Assembly: GCA_033816765.1 (NCBI GenBank)
Contig: CM066295.1
Coordinates: 3,038,001-3,102,000 of the forward strand
DNA length: 64,000 bases
Source: Nothopassalora personata
Lineage: Eukaryota > Ascomycota > Dothideomycetes > Mycosphaerellales > Mycosphaerellaceae
Direction of reading: 5' to 3'
In this document: positions 1 to 9,803 of the stretch, one piece after another
How positions within the stretch are numbered: the stretch's first letter is position 1
Layout of the letters: each line of letters starts with the position of its first letter
Translations under genes and position numbers: made by a program
Notes under the pieces: model-generated
Seen by the model: only the letters and a program-made list of their open reading frames with translations
Told to the model about the DNA's origin: nothing
Databases searched by the model: none

Positions 1-2055
1 CAGATCTTCTACACGTGGAAACTGCAGGATCTCAAGAGCTTGTCTGTTCTTACACTACTGGTGCAAGCTCCCGGTGCCTTTGTCTTTGCTGCCTCGTTGG
101 CAAACAGAGTCGGAATCAAGAGAGGATGGAGTACATGGCTGCCGTATGTGGTTACTGGATCACTGCAGCTCATCCTGCTGGGCATGGCGGCTTGGTTCAA
201 GAGCAACGAGTCTTCTCAAGCAGGTGCCGCTTTGAAGCCACGGGGTCATGGCAATAGCAATAGCGAGAGGGATCTGTTGCTACCTCAGTCGACCGCGTAG
301 GATGCGAGCGACTCTGGCGCCAACGCTCATTTCTCAAGCAGACCTCAGCCTGTACAGCACGACGCGCCAGATCCGGAAGCTCCCACTGCAAACGAGCTGG
401 ACCACACCACAAGTGAACCTTGGCCGATCATGCGAGGCTGGCACCAACCGGACCCGCGACTATCACATACCTACGAGGCGCCCCATGCAATCCACCAGCA
501 ATGGTCCCGCCTTCCTGCACCTGTCATCGAACCGCGTCATGCATCGAATACTCCCAACCGAAGACCATCGCAAGACGCGCACAATCGCTTCAACTACTGG
601 GCTCCTCACCAGCTGTATCATCCGCCCCGCGTACCCATGGACCATATTGAGATTGAGGACAGTGTTTGGCAATCTGATCTCAATGCGCTCCAGAACAGAC
701 CGATGAGAGAACCTGCGATACCAGGAACAAGGTACGTCTTGAGAGTGCGGTTGGCATGACAGCGGGCTAGAAAAGACCGTTTCGATGGGGTGGACCGTTG
801 CATGACGCGCTAACACCATTCTCACCAAGAGAATACTTGCACCGAAGAGCTCGCAGCGCTACCCCGATCCGTATGACTCGCGACTGGTAGTCCCGGCCGA
901 ATAGAGAAATACCATTCACGGTCACGCCAGATGATGTTCGTGTGAATCAACTAGCCCTGAATCCGGTACGTCTTCAATAGCGCACGCCGCCTAATCAGCG
1001 CGTTAGACAATCGCTACATGTTGGGGTTGTGCACTGCACGACGCGCTAATCAGCAAACAGCGCCGCTCCATGTCACCCGTCCTCGAGTCGCAACATGAAC
1101 CCAGGCCACGAACCGCCGTGCCCAGTAGCCACAGCCACCAATCAATGGGCCTAATTCAGCAAGCGCTGGAACGAGAACGCCAAGACCAAGCGCAAGAGAC
1201 ACCTTCTTTGCCGACAGCCGCTTCTGTGCCATTTCAATGTGATTCAGTGCCTTCCGATGCTACCAGCGCTTTCTTCGATACACCAAGCCACGAGGTGACA
1301 CTGGGTAAGCGCGCCCGTCCTCCGAGTGTTCACGGTGCGTTTATGCTAATAAACCACGTCCTCCAGAGTCAAGCCAGGCTATAGTATTTGAAGAAGACGA
1401 AGATAAAGAGGACAAAGAAGAAGGGGAAGAAGATCTATACGGCGCGACGCCTCCAGCAAGTCTGCCTGGTGGCGTCCATTTTCAACCTGACGAGTTCGAT
1501 GATACATCGTCTATGACGCAAAGCACCAGCGACTTCGCAGCCAATCAGCACCATAGCCTACGGTCTCACGCTCGAGAGCCGTTCTCCTACGAATCAACAC
1601 CGCCAGAAATGCGAGGCACCACCGGATTTCAGCCACCATCAAGCACGTCAAGCACCGGCACCGTAGGCAACGCGCCCAACGAAACCAGTGATTTCAGGCG
1701 CAGATCAAGCCAAATTGGCCCTCTAGACACGTCAAACGCTGTGAGTCGACCTGCCGATGAGACAGGGCGGCCAGATTCCGCTCTGGAGAAGTTTGCGCTG
1801 GCTGGCGCGCCAGCAGTCGCTCCGACAAAGATAGGAGACGCTGAGGTGCTGGACTCCGCATTGAAGAAATTTGCACGTGGCGCGTGGCAGGGACCGCAGC
1901 AGGGTGAGCCGAGCGGCGTTCCTGAGCTGCAGCGTAGACAGGATAGTCAGGGACAGGCTCGGGAGGGCGCAGAGCAGGAGCACAACGACAAGGTAATCGA
2001 AAGGGCTGAAGTGGAGGGAGGACGCGGTGTGGAGAAGCGCGATTTCGCGTCTTGA
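1..2055 (+). CDS. PQ-loop repeat membrane protein, 3' part, with disrupted downstream exons
   Basis: Partial at the 5' edge. Frame 1 from base 1 reads a PQ-loop-like motif (QIFYTWKLQDLKSLS) and two hydrophobic segments (about residues 14-32 and 47-62), as in PQ-loop/SLC66-type transporters; that family assignment is by motif memory. The frame meets TAG at 298-300 but stays open and protein-like to a donor at 732. Three introns fit fungal consensus: 732-829 (or 831), 966-1060 and 1305-1366, each with a CTAA-type branch site. Their phases match for the last two, giving a polar, acidic tail that ends at the TGA at 2053-2055. The exon at about 830-965 is broken: acceptor 829 gives TAG at 888-890, acceptor 831 needs a 1-nt shift near 895. 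Either the gene ends at 300 or the tail is nonsense-mutated. A 42-nt intron (297-338) would remove the first TAG but is unusually short. Confidence 0.5.
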
Positions 2056-2830
2056 GGTAATTTCGAGGGTGAGAGTAGGATTCTGGTGCTACAGAGTTTG
2101 ACAATATGATAGAGAGGGTATATCAAGCCTATCTTCCATTACGCTTCCATGTCGTATTGTTGTTGATTTGCTCTCCATGCCACAGCGCCTCGCCTTACTC
2201 CCGACCCGTCGCTGGACCCCGCCCAACGTCTACGGCCGGAAGAAGACTGCACGGCTCAGGCCGTTGCGGTCGGGTGGATGGTGCTGCTGCTGCTCACCGG
2301 GTATATTGCTCGAAGGCGCTTATCCCTGTCGCGGGCGGCGGTGGATCACCACGGACTGTCGTCTTTTAGGCCGAATCGCATGCATGATGTCGGGGGCGTG
2401 CAGGCGGCGGCGGCGGCGGTGGTGCTGGGTTGGAGGCGGGCGGGAAGGAGCTCTCTGGATGGGTGGGATGGGATGAAGGAATGATGGCGGCATGGGTGGG
2501 GATTATTTCCCTGGTGGAATGGGTGGTGGAGGGGCTTGGGGATTTTTTTGGTGGTGGGTGCGTTTGGAGAAGATGATGAGGGAGGCGTTGGCGTTGGCGT
2601 TAGGGGTGGGGGCGGAAGGTTGATGATGAAGGGCCGGGGGGGAACCGGGGGGGGGGGGGGGTTAAAGGCTGTGCTTGCGATGAAGCGTTCGAAGACTGGG
2701 CGGCGGGGGAGGAGGGTGGGAATGATGATGGGCGGTGCGGAGGATGTTTTCGGGGTTCAGCGGTGACGGTGTATAGACTTCTTGTTGATGGCTTGTACGT
2801 GTACGTCCTCGATATCGGTCGTAAGGCTCC
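2056..2830. other. intergenic, G-rich on + strand from about 2380
   Basis: No convincing gene. A plus-strand frame open from about 2160 to 2484 encodes a short hydrophobic stretch (WMVLLLLTGYIA near 2275) followed by basic residues, but it has no good start and no recognised homologue. From 2380 to 2766 the plus strand is extremely G-rich, with GGC and GGT runs and an uninterrupted run of 15 G at 2647-2661. ORFs in this part are low-complexity artefacts. Confidence 0.5.
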
Positions 2831-3214
2831 CCAGTTTCATCTGCATGTTGTCCGCGGCGTGCTGATTGGGAGGCTTGACGAAGTAAGTGCTTCTCTGGTA
2901 GGATAGAGCGAACATATGGACATCGAAGGTGATGCTTGGACGAAGGCTCTGTTCGGGCTTCTGATAGTTCTAGGTCCGTGTGTAGCAGTACTTGAGCATC
3001 GCTTCCATTGCCATTGCCAGGGCAGCATCCTCCAAGTCTTCGTACAGCTCGAGAAAGAGTTCGTCTTACGCCCCTCCTTACTTGAAAAGGTCAATCTGCG
3101 GACGTGCCCTGATATGGATGTTACACGAACCTTGAAGTCGCCACCAAAAGCTCGAACTACTCGGAGGACTTGCTGAGGATGATTTTGTGGCATGTGGCAC
3201 GGCCATTTCCGGTC
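2826..3214 (-). pseudogene. decayed BTB/POZ-domain gene
   Basis: On the minus strand a BTB core is readable: a CHKIILSKSSE segment at 3157-3192, then AFGGDFK in another frame, then a helix segment LEDAALAMAMEAMLKYCYT and a later TFDVHMFALS segment. This order matches the intact BTB gene at 59942-60682. The reading is interrupted by TAG at 3157-3159, a frameshift just after it, and TAG at 2970-2972. BTB proteins are protein-interaction modules, often linked to cullin-3. I see no splice sites that would repair the frame, so I call it a pseudogene. The assignment rests on motif order by eye. Confidence 0.6.
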
Positions 3215-4022
3215 CTAGCAGATGATCTCCATGGCGGGAGATGCGTTTGGATCATTGGATACGCTGCGAGTCGTGGTTAGCAAGTGCTGAATGCTACACG
3301 GGTTCCCGATTATGCACCTCGACATCCTGTGCTTTGACATCTCGTCCTCTGCGGCTTGAAAGATGAGGTCGTGTTGACTCATGTTTGTGTGCGATGGGTT
3401 GTGGAGTCGGTCCTGTGCCCGGAGGTGTTTGTATGGAAAGAAAGCGCGGCATGGAAAAGAGAATTGGACGTGGTGGGCGGATAGTGACACAATCGAGACG
3501 GAACTTGCATGTGAAAGCCGCTTGAGCTAACATATCTTGTAAATGATTACTTCGCTGCATACAGCACTGGCACGCGATGATTTATACATCGAAATCAAAA
3601 TTGTCCCGATACACGACTGCCATAATCTCTGGCGAACTTGTTGATGCAACCCAAGGACCCCTTGCTCTCGAGTCGGACGACCAGTACCTAATTGTCCTCC
3701 TGACCTCTGTTTCGCGGCAATGCCGAACATTCATTGATCAATTGCTCATCACGTCACCCAGTCGCGATTCCTCATGCGATGCGACTGGTCCTTAAACATG
3801 CAGGAGTAGTGCCAGTTACCAGTGACGGTTTCCGCCAGCATATCCACTTTGGAAAGTGTTGCCGCCGCCTTCGGGACATCCGGACTCCTTCGCACCCGAC
3901 TTCGACGTGACTACTCGATGGCGGATCTGTAAACGGCCTTGTGGTCTTGGCCGGAAGGGCCGAGCTGATTGAGCCGGAGTGGCGGGTGTTGATGTCGAGC
4001 TGCTTGGTCGGCGGTTTTTGAT
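3215..4022. other. intergenic, no gene supported
   Basis: Several short frames are open on both strands but none has a recognisable motif or a consistent exon structure. A minus-strand frame between about 3800 and 4020 reads polar sequence with an internal TAG and may be the far 3' remnant of the neighbouring decayed BTB gene. Confidence 0.4.
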
Positions 4023-4782
4023 CAAGGCCTTGTACATGTCTCCAGCAAAACCCTAGATGGATTCGACGAGGGTGCTGTACGCTGAATTCTCGCTGAAAAG
4101 CGCTTGGCCATGATGCTGTTGCGAATTGTGCGGGAGGGGTCGTTTGCAGAATTGTAGGCTAGGGTAATGGCTTTGACGAAGTCTTCGGTCATACTGGAAT
4201 GTTGATCATTCGTGCTGTCGTCGGCGTTGCTGTCCATGCTATTGTCTGTCTCGCCGCTGCATGGGATGTACCTGCTGAGGCTCGACTCGAGTGCTTTGGC
4301 TGCGAGGTGACCTAAACCTTCAATTTCGTACTTCCCAGATAGTACGAATGTGCTGACGTCGAGAAGAGGTCCTGTGGTAGGCTCGTATGACAGGACATAG
4401 CAGTACCGGAGAAGGGCTTGAAGTGGTGTGGTCGGGCTCGGGCTTGTCTCTCGCAGGGTCAGAGCTTTTATGGTCTTGTTCTGGTCGAGCAAGTCAGTGA
4501 GGTGACAAAACCTGGAAAGAACCGTAATTACCTGGAAGACGTCTACGAAAGCTCGCCTGAACCACGCGGACCTTGATGCAAGGATGTGCTTATGGCGCAG
4601 CCACTTGTATCCATCGCATGTAAGCTTGACATTTGGAAATGCTGCTGGGTTATTGAATTCTCTGGCGTCTCATGGTCAGTGTTGATCCCAGATTGCGAAA
4701 GAGTCCTCTTACTGTACTGCTCGATGCTGTTCAGTAACTCCTGCTTTCAAGTCATGCTGTTTGAATCGGTGTTGTCATCCAT
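4023..4782 (-). pseudogene. decayed BTB/POZ-domain gene
   Basis: The minus strand reads a clear BTB N-terminal half (FPNVKLTCDGYKWLRHKHIL, then SRSAWFRRAFVDVFQ) ending at 4532. A 51-bp intron follows (4481-4531; GTAATT...CACTGAC...CAG) that joins in phase 0 to TPLQALLRYCYVLSYEPT and LDVSTFVLSGKYEIEGLGHLA, as in the intact paralogue at 59942. Two lesions appear: the expected C-terminal motif (GFAGDMYKALI) lies in a different frame after about 4110, and that frame has TAG at 4053-4055. At the 5' end a likely ATG at 4782 runs into TGA after 11 codons; a second intron (4662-4712) looks real but does not restore the phase. Hence a pseudogene, or a gene with an unresolved 5' model. Confidence 0.6.
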
Positions 4783-5200
4783 GTTACACGTTTGCCTGCT
4801 TGAATTGCGGCGGTACAGGTGATAGGGTTGGATCGAGGGAGCTGTGGGCGCAGTGAGATTAGAGCAAATGTGCCGAAGGCTCATTGTTCCCCCATGACTA
4901 AAACACAGTGGAGTGGAGCTTACATGTGACAATCCCAGTATGAGGCACAGCGTAGCAATTATCAGGTGTCACTCGGACAATCTCCAGGCTAAATCTTTAT
5001 ACGTAGCAGAATCATAAGACAGACTAGCAGGACCGCACGCATACAAGTTCGATTAACTTATATGGACCAGTGCATGTAGATTTGGGGGACTGAACAGACT
5101 TATCTCGAGTATTGTAGTGTCCGTCTGAAGGAGCTGAAGCTACACGCTACGTCTGCAGGACTTTATATACTGGTCGTGGGGATTGGTTGCGGGAACGCTA
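4783..5200. other. intergenic host sequence up to the transposon island
   Basis: Normal-composition sequence upstream of the decayed BTB gene. No ORF of note. It ends with CGCTA (5196-5200), the left copy of the target duplication of the outer Copia element. Confidence 0.6.
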
Positions 5201-5374
5201 TGTTGTAAATAGGTATTTAACGAGTATAAGCTTCTAGATTGAAACAATAGGGTGGATTAGTAACCCTTATAAATAGTACAAGGCGTAAGACTATCTAGCT
5301 ATAGAAATAGTGTAATATAGGGTATACGTACTAAGTCCTAACTAATATAGCTACTAGTTACCTAATTTATAATA
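5201..5374 (-). repeat. Copia 3' LTR
   Basis: 174-bp LTR, partner of 59465-59637. It carries more TA-for-CA/TG changes than the right copy: its last bases read TTATAATA where the right copy has TCACAACA. The flanking purine tract (GGGGGA on the minus strand, 5375-5386) marks it as the 3' LTR of a minus-sense element. Confidence 0.85.
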
Positions 5375-5386
5375 CTCCCCCTTTAG

Positions 5387-7175
5387 ACTAACTGCTATAA
5401 AGGTAGCCTAATTAACTTAATATTACCTATATTGCTATATTACTCTCGAATACCTTTACTAGCTTTAGATACTAGGTTCCTCGTTATAAGTAAGTATATA
5501 CTAAGGATAGGGATCTTATTAGATCTACTTATATAAGAGATCTTTATAGACCTACTTTTAAGTATATTATAGCCTTATCTTTCCGCTTTTAGAAGTAAAT
5601 AGAAGGTTCTCTCGGCTTAAAAAGGCTCTTATAGCTAGGTAGTAGCGTATAGGCCTTATAGGTATATATAAAAGAAGCTAGTTCTTTACTAAGTAACTCT
5701 CTCTACTTTGTACTACTTTATACCTCTCTTATCCCCTTCTAGACTACTATATATACTAATATATACTAACAACTACTATATATATACTCTTAAAGCTTCT
5801 TAAGAAGCTTTAGTAGGGTATACTATATATATAATAATATTTTAAGGGTATTTACTAACTTATAAGTAGTATTATAGTAGATATTATTAAGTAGACTCCT
5901 ATAAACTAATTTAGTAATACTAGCAATATCTTTAGTAGTAGAACTAGCTGTAGTAATAGTAACGATCCTAATAAGCGTCCTCCTAGTAATAGTAGAAAGG
6001 GCCTACTTATATCTAGTAAGCTCTCTAAGCGTAAGGCCCTTATTAAGGCACTTAGACTAGTTAAGTATATTATCGATAATAAGCGTAAGATTACTAAGAG
6101 GAATATAACCTTACGGCTTACTATAGTATCTTTTAAGGTTACCTTCTATAAGAAGAAGCTTCTAACTACTTAGGGTAGTATTACTAACCTACTAAACTAG
6201 GGCTAGATTAACGCGGCTACTTAGGGCTTTAATTATATAATAGTCGATCCTTAAGGCCGTATCTCTAATACTATAACTATAAATATTAATAGTAGTTAGA
6301 ACTACCTTCCTACCTTATAGGCTTCTACTATAGACTATCTTATTTAATACTTTGGTAGCGCCTATAACCGCTATAAGGAGAGATCTAACCTTCCCTTCTC
6401 TAGCTACTATACTATTATAGGATAGGTTAAGGGCTACTATACTAACTACGCTCTTAATAATTACTATAATAAGTATAGCTTCTTCTCTCTATACGCGTAC
6501 TACGCCGCAATATATTCGATTTACGGTTCGAATAGCGAGCGTTGCTCGCATCTTTTAAGGAGTTTTTACGTCCGGGGTACGACGGGGCTTTTCTCCTTCT
6601 CTCAAATTTTGGTCTCGTTCTCGAGACCCGTGTTGCATAGTCTTTGACTCAAATAGCACGTTAATGGAATAATCAATCTTCTCTCTATAGACCCTATAGT
6701 AGGGTACTACCGGTCGTACTAGTTATCTAAGTCGAGCTAGTCTATCTAGAACCTACTAGTAGCTAGGTATAGGTTACTCTCGCTCTACTAGTACCGCCTT
6801 CTAGGGTAGTATATAAGCTGATCGCTCTCCCCCTATTATACGTAGTAGTCCTCTATATAAGGGCTTCCTATCTCTAGCTCTAGGTTCTCCTAGTATAAGT
6901 ACCTCTAGATATAGTTCTTAGATACTACCTACCTAGCTTATTCCTAGCGATATAGATTAGCGCCTAAGTATCCCTAGGGCTCCTAGTAATAGCTCTAGAA
7001 CTATCCTCCTTAAGCTTTGCCTCCTATTCTCTAACTCCCTATCTTAGGATAAGGTTAATACCCTAATTCGTTAGTTCCTATAGCGTCTAGGTACTGATAA
7101 CGACTTTTAGGAGGGTACTATAACTAACTCGACTTTCTATAAGAGGGGTTCTAGAGGCTCTAGTAGTTCTAGTAG
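5387..7175. other. RIP-degraded repeat of unknown type
   Basis: AT-rich, CA/TG-depleted sequence. Plus-strand frames from about 5900 onward read as a protein riddled with TAG/TAA, for example LSKRKALIKALRL and RNITLRLTIVSF near 6020-6120, so a coding element once lay here. I do not recognise its family. It is interrupted by a short RIP-free insert at 6494-6676. Confidence 0.5.
6494..6676. mobile_element. short RIP-free insert with 13-bp direct repeats, SINE-like
   Basis: This roughly 183-bp segment retains CA and TG and differs in composition from its surroundings. The 13-bp sequence TCTTCTCTCTATA occurs immediately before it (6481-6493) and after it (6677-6689), as expected for a long target duplication. 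Inside are GGTTCGAAT (6524-6532), resembling a Pol III B box, and two hairpins: GCGAG-CGTTG-CTCGC and GGTCTCG-TTCT-CGAGACC. No A box is certain. A SINE or another small non-autonomous element is the best guess. Confidence 0.45.
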
Positions 7176-7545
7176 TATTAACGACTAATGGGTTATGTTA
7201 ACATTAGGTTTGGAGGGGGTCCCTTAGGTCTAACTTACCTAAATTTCATTTAGGTTTAATTGGACATTTAGGTAAGCTAGTAGGACCTAGTATAGCTATT
7301 AAGATATATACTGCGTAGTTAAGCATTATAAGCGTAGCATTAAGGCAACAATTCAATTTATACCTCTCGAGTAGAGGGCATAGGGGTTTAAGTCCACCAA
7401 TCCTCTTGTTTTATCTAGCTACTACGCTACTCGTTACGTAACCTAATTTCCCGGTCCCGGGACCGGTAAATACCTCTACTTATATAAGCGCTACTCTATA
7501 CTACCACAACTCGGATAGGCCTATATAGGGTAGTTAGTAGACATT
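7176..7545 (+). repeat. Element D 5' LTR
   Basis: 370 bp, starting TATTAACGAC and ending AGACATT; partner of 48041-48410. It contains the family-3 palindrome at 7446-7471. Confidence 0.85.
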
Positions 7546-7814
7546 ATTTTAGTAGTTAATAAGGGGGGGGGTATTAAGTGTACACCCGGTAGCGTATTAG
7601 TATCTAGTTTATAAGGTTAAAATCACGGTTTAAGGTCTAAGGTTTACGGTTAAGGTTATTACTTAAGGTTAAAGTTTAAGGTTAAGGTTCGCGGTTAAGG
7701 TCGACTAAGGTCAAAAACACTTAAGGTCTAAGGTATTTAGTAACAATTACGGTTATAAGGTCCTATTAAGTAACAACTAGTATTAGTACATTCTAAAGTA
7801 AGCACTACGTAATA
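7546..7814 (+). repeat. Element D leader with heptad-like repeats
   Basis: The untranslated leader between LTR and gag holds a poly-G run near 7561 and about ten degenerate copies of an AAGGT(C/T)(T/A) unit between 7616 and 7770. Equivalent arrays occur in E (about 45470-45590) and F (about 52180-52330). Confidence 0.7.
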
Positions 7815-8350
7815 ATAGATACGGCTACATTACTAGAAAAACTTAGTACCTTTACCGACATAGGTAGAGGCTACGAGTAGCCTATAAACCCTACGAAAAT
7901 AGAAGGGGTCTATAGGGACTCTATCCCTTATAAGGCGATAGAGGAATCGGAGGAAGGGGAAACACCTAAATCTAGTAAAGAAGGGAGAAGCGGAACTAAC
8001 GCCGCTAAATTAGGTATAGATGTAGGCACGAATAGCATAATTAGAATAGATACTATAACTGCCCTCTTTAGACGATTAGTAGTAGTAATAGAAAACCCTA
8101 GCCCTCGCTTTCTACCTCTAGGATGTACTAAGAATCCGTTCTTTAATAGTACTAATGCTACTAAGTTCTAGGAGCGGTTTAGCGACCTAATAGACTAGTA
8201 TCCGCCTCGGGCATCTATTAAGAAGGATAATTTCTAGGGCAGGTTTAAGCGTAATTGTGAAACTACTATCCGGCGCGTAGTTATAAGACTACCTAGGTAG
8301 CTTACTAAAAAGGCACGTTTTAGGAGGGCGTTCTTATTAGAGTTCTTAAG

Positions 8351-8770
8351 TGTTATTGTCTCGTTCTAGGGCTAGTCTTAAAGGAGAGATAAGTTAAGTC
8401 ACGTAGCGGTATTCTTTAGAGAGGCTAAAGTAAGCTGAGCGAAGATAAATGATAGGAATAAGAGTTGTATTCCAATTAGTGAGATAGTAACATGAGTTGA
8501 ACGCATCGAAACCATAAGGGTTCTTAGCGTTCCTAAATACAAAGGAAATCATTATTAATCTGCTCCGATCTATTAATCTATTTTATAGATTATATAGAGT
8601 AACAGATCAATTGCTATCGTGCTCTAATCTAATCTGTTAATCTGTCTTATAGGTCTCGTAGAGCAACAGATTACTCTACAGTAGCTGTGCCTTTCTAGCT
8701 ATAGTAGCGCTTACTTAACTATAGAGGCTCTAATTAGTTACTAAGCAGTAGCCTAATCTAACCCGTAACA
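8351..8770 (-). repeat. Element B 3' LTR
   Basis: 420 bp, TGTTAT...GTAACA. Its R-U5 half (8351 to about 8555 here) is nearly the same as in element A, but its U3 half is unrelated and contains two imperfect copies of a unit of about 60 bp rich in ACAGAT/ATCTGT. Confidence 0.85.
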
Positions 8771-8851
8771 CTATCCCCCTTCTTAGCTTAGCTCGCCACG
8801 AGCTTAGGTTATAGTCCTACCGCCTTGTCCCTTTGTTTAGTGTTCTCGTTT

Positions 8852-9351
8852 ATGTCTTCCTTAACATACTAAAGGCTCCTTCTTCCTCGAGTACCTCTCG
8901 TCGTCTTAAGTTAGCCGAAACTATCGATAACTTCGGAGAGATAATAGTGCGGTCCTATTCCAATTGTCGGGCGCATTCGCGGGTGTGTAAGGTGCACGTG
9001 TTATCGGAGCGGTGTAATAAGTGTGTTCGTCGAAACATCCGTTATAATATAAAGGTGTCGCGTTCCGAGTTTGATCGCCTTATTAGTAAAAAGAAGAAAC
9101 TATAGCGGTAGATAAAGGAAGCCCGCGAGGCTTAAGAGCGTGCCCGCGAGGCCCTAAATACTGCGTATGCGAAGGAAGAACGGTTACGTAGGTAAATGGA
9201 GCTCGTAGATTAGAGAGCTAACGAGGCTATTGCCGTAGAGTCGGCGGACCTGTTAGAGCTAGAGTAGGAGGGGTTAGCGGACTTCTACCTAGCTCCTAAC
9301 ACTTAGAATCTTCTTATCGACTAGGGTTATAATGTCTCCTCCGATTTCTAG
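8852..9351 (+). pseudogene. Element B antisense accessory ORF, cysteine-rich/coiled-coil, interrupted by A
   Basis: Opposite to B's gag-pol. ATG at 8852 lies 81 nt from the inner edge of the 3' LTR. The best preserved part (8956-9105) reads a cysteine array (SNCRAHSRVCKVHV, then RCNKCVRR) and a predicted helix rich in E, K and R, then TAG codons at former CAG/TGG positions. The tail matches the usual end of such proteins (acidic, ending near the A insertion). It is homologous in layout to the antisense ORFs of A (15418-16017), C (24504-25058) and G (54948-55424). The function is unknown; a metal-binding, dimeric nucleic-acid-binding protein is a guess from the architecture. Confidence 0.65.
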
Positions 9352-9786
9352 TGTTACGGTTCGGATGAAGGACGGTGCAGGACGTGGCATGGGGAGGAAG
9401 AATCAGAAGACACGAACCAATCGCTAGGATGAGAAAGGGACCCCACGTCCGGGTCACGTGCACGACCGCGCGCTTAGTGCATGGTCGAACACGACCGCAG
9501 AAGTAGCGTATGGACGTACACGACCACACGACCAGACGACCGGTCGAGTGGACAGACGGACATCTAACACCGGATGGCATACGAACCTCCTTTGTATTTA
9601 GGAACGCTAGAAACCCTTATGGTTCTGATGCGTTCAACTCATGTTACTATCTCACTGATTGGAATACAACTCTTATTCCTATCATTCATCTTCGCTCGGC
9701 TTGCTTCAGCCTCTCCAAAGAATAATACCGCCACGTGACTTGACTTATCTCTCTTTTGAGACTAGCCCTGGAACGAGACAATAACA
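9352..9786 (+). repeat. Element A 5' LTR
   Basis: 435 bp. A TATTTA box-like sequence lies at 9595-9600. About 35 nt downstream, GCGTTCAA (9630-9637) is exactly complementary to the primer-binding site just after the LTR, which fits a transcript start near 9630 and self-priming. Confidence 0.93.
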
Positions 9787-9803
9787 CTTTGAACGCCCTC
9801 AGG
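9787..9803 (+). promoter_or_regulatory. Element A primer-binding site, probably self-priming
   Basis: TTGAACGC at 9789-9796, 2 nt after the LTR, is complementary to 9630-9637 in the LTR. No tRNA 3' end with the usual TGG start is seen. Tf1-type elements are known to prime from their own RNA 5' end. The same pairing is seen in B and C. Confidence 0.55.

Noticed and set aside
9314..9580. 88-codon minus ORF and 71-codon plus ORF, repeated at 16034-16315 and 16245-16460
   Set aside because: Both lie in the A LTRs and have no start context or family support.
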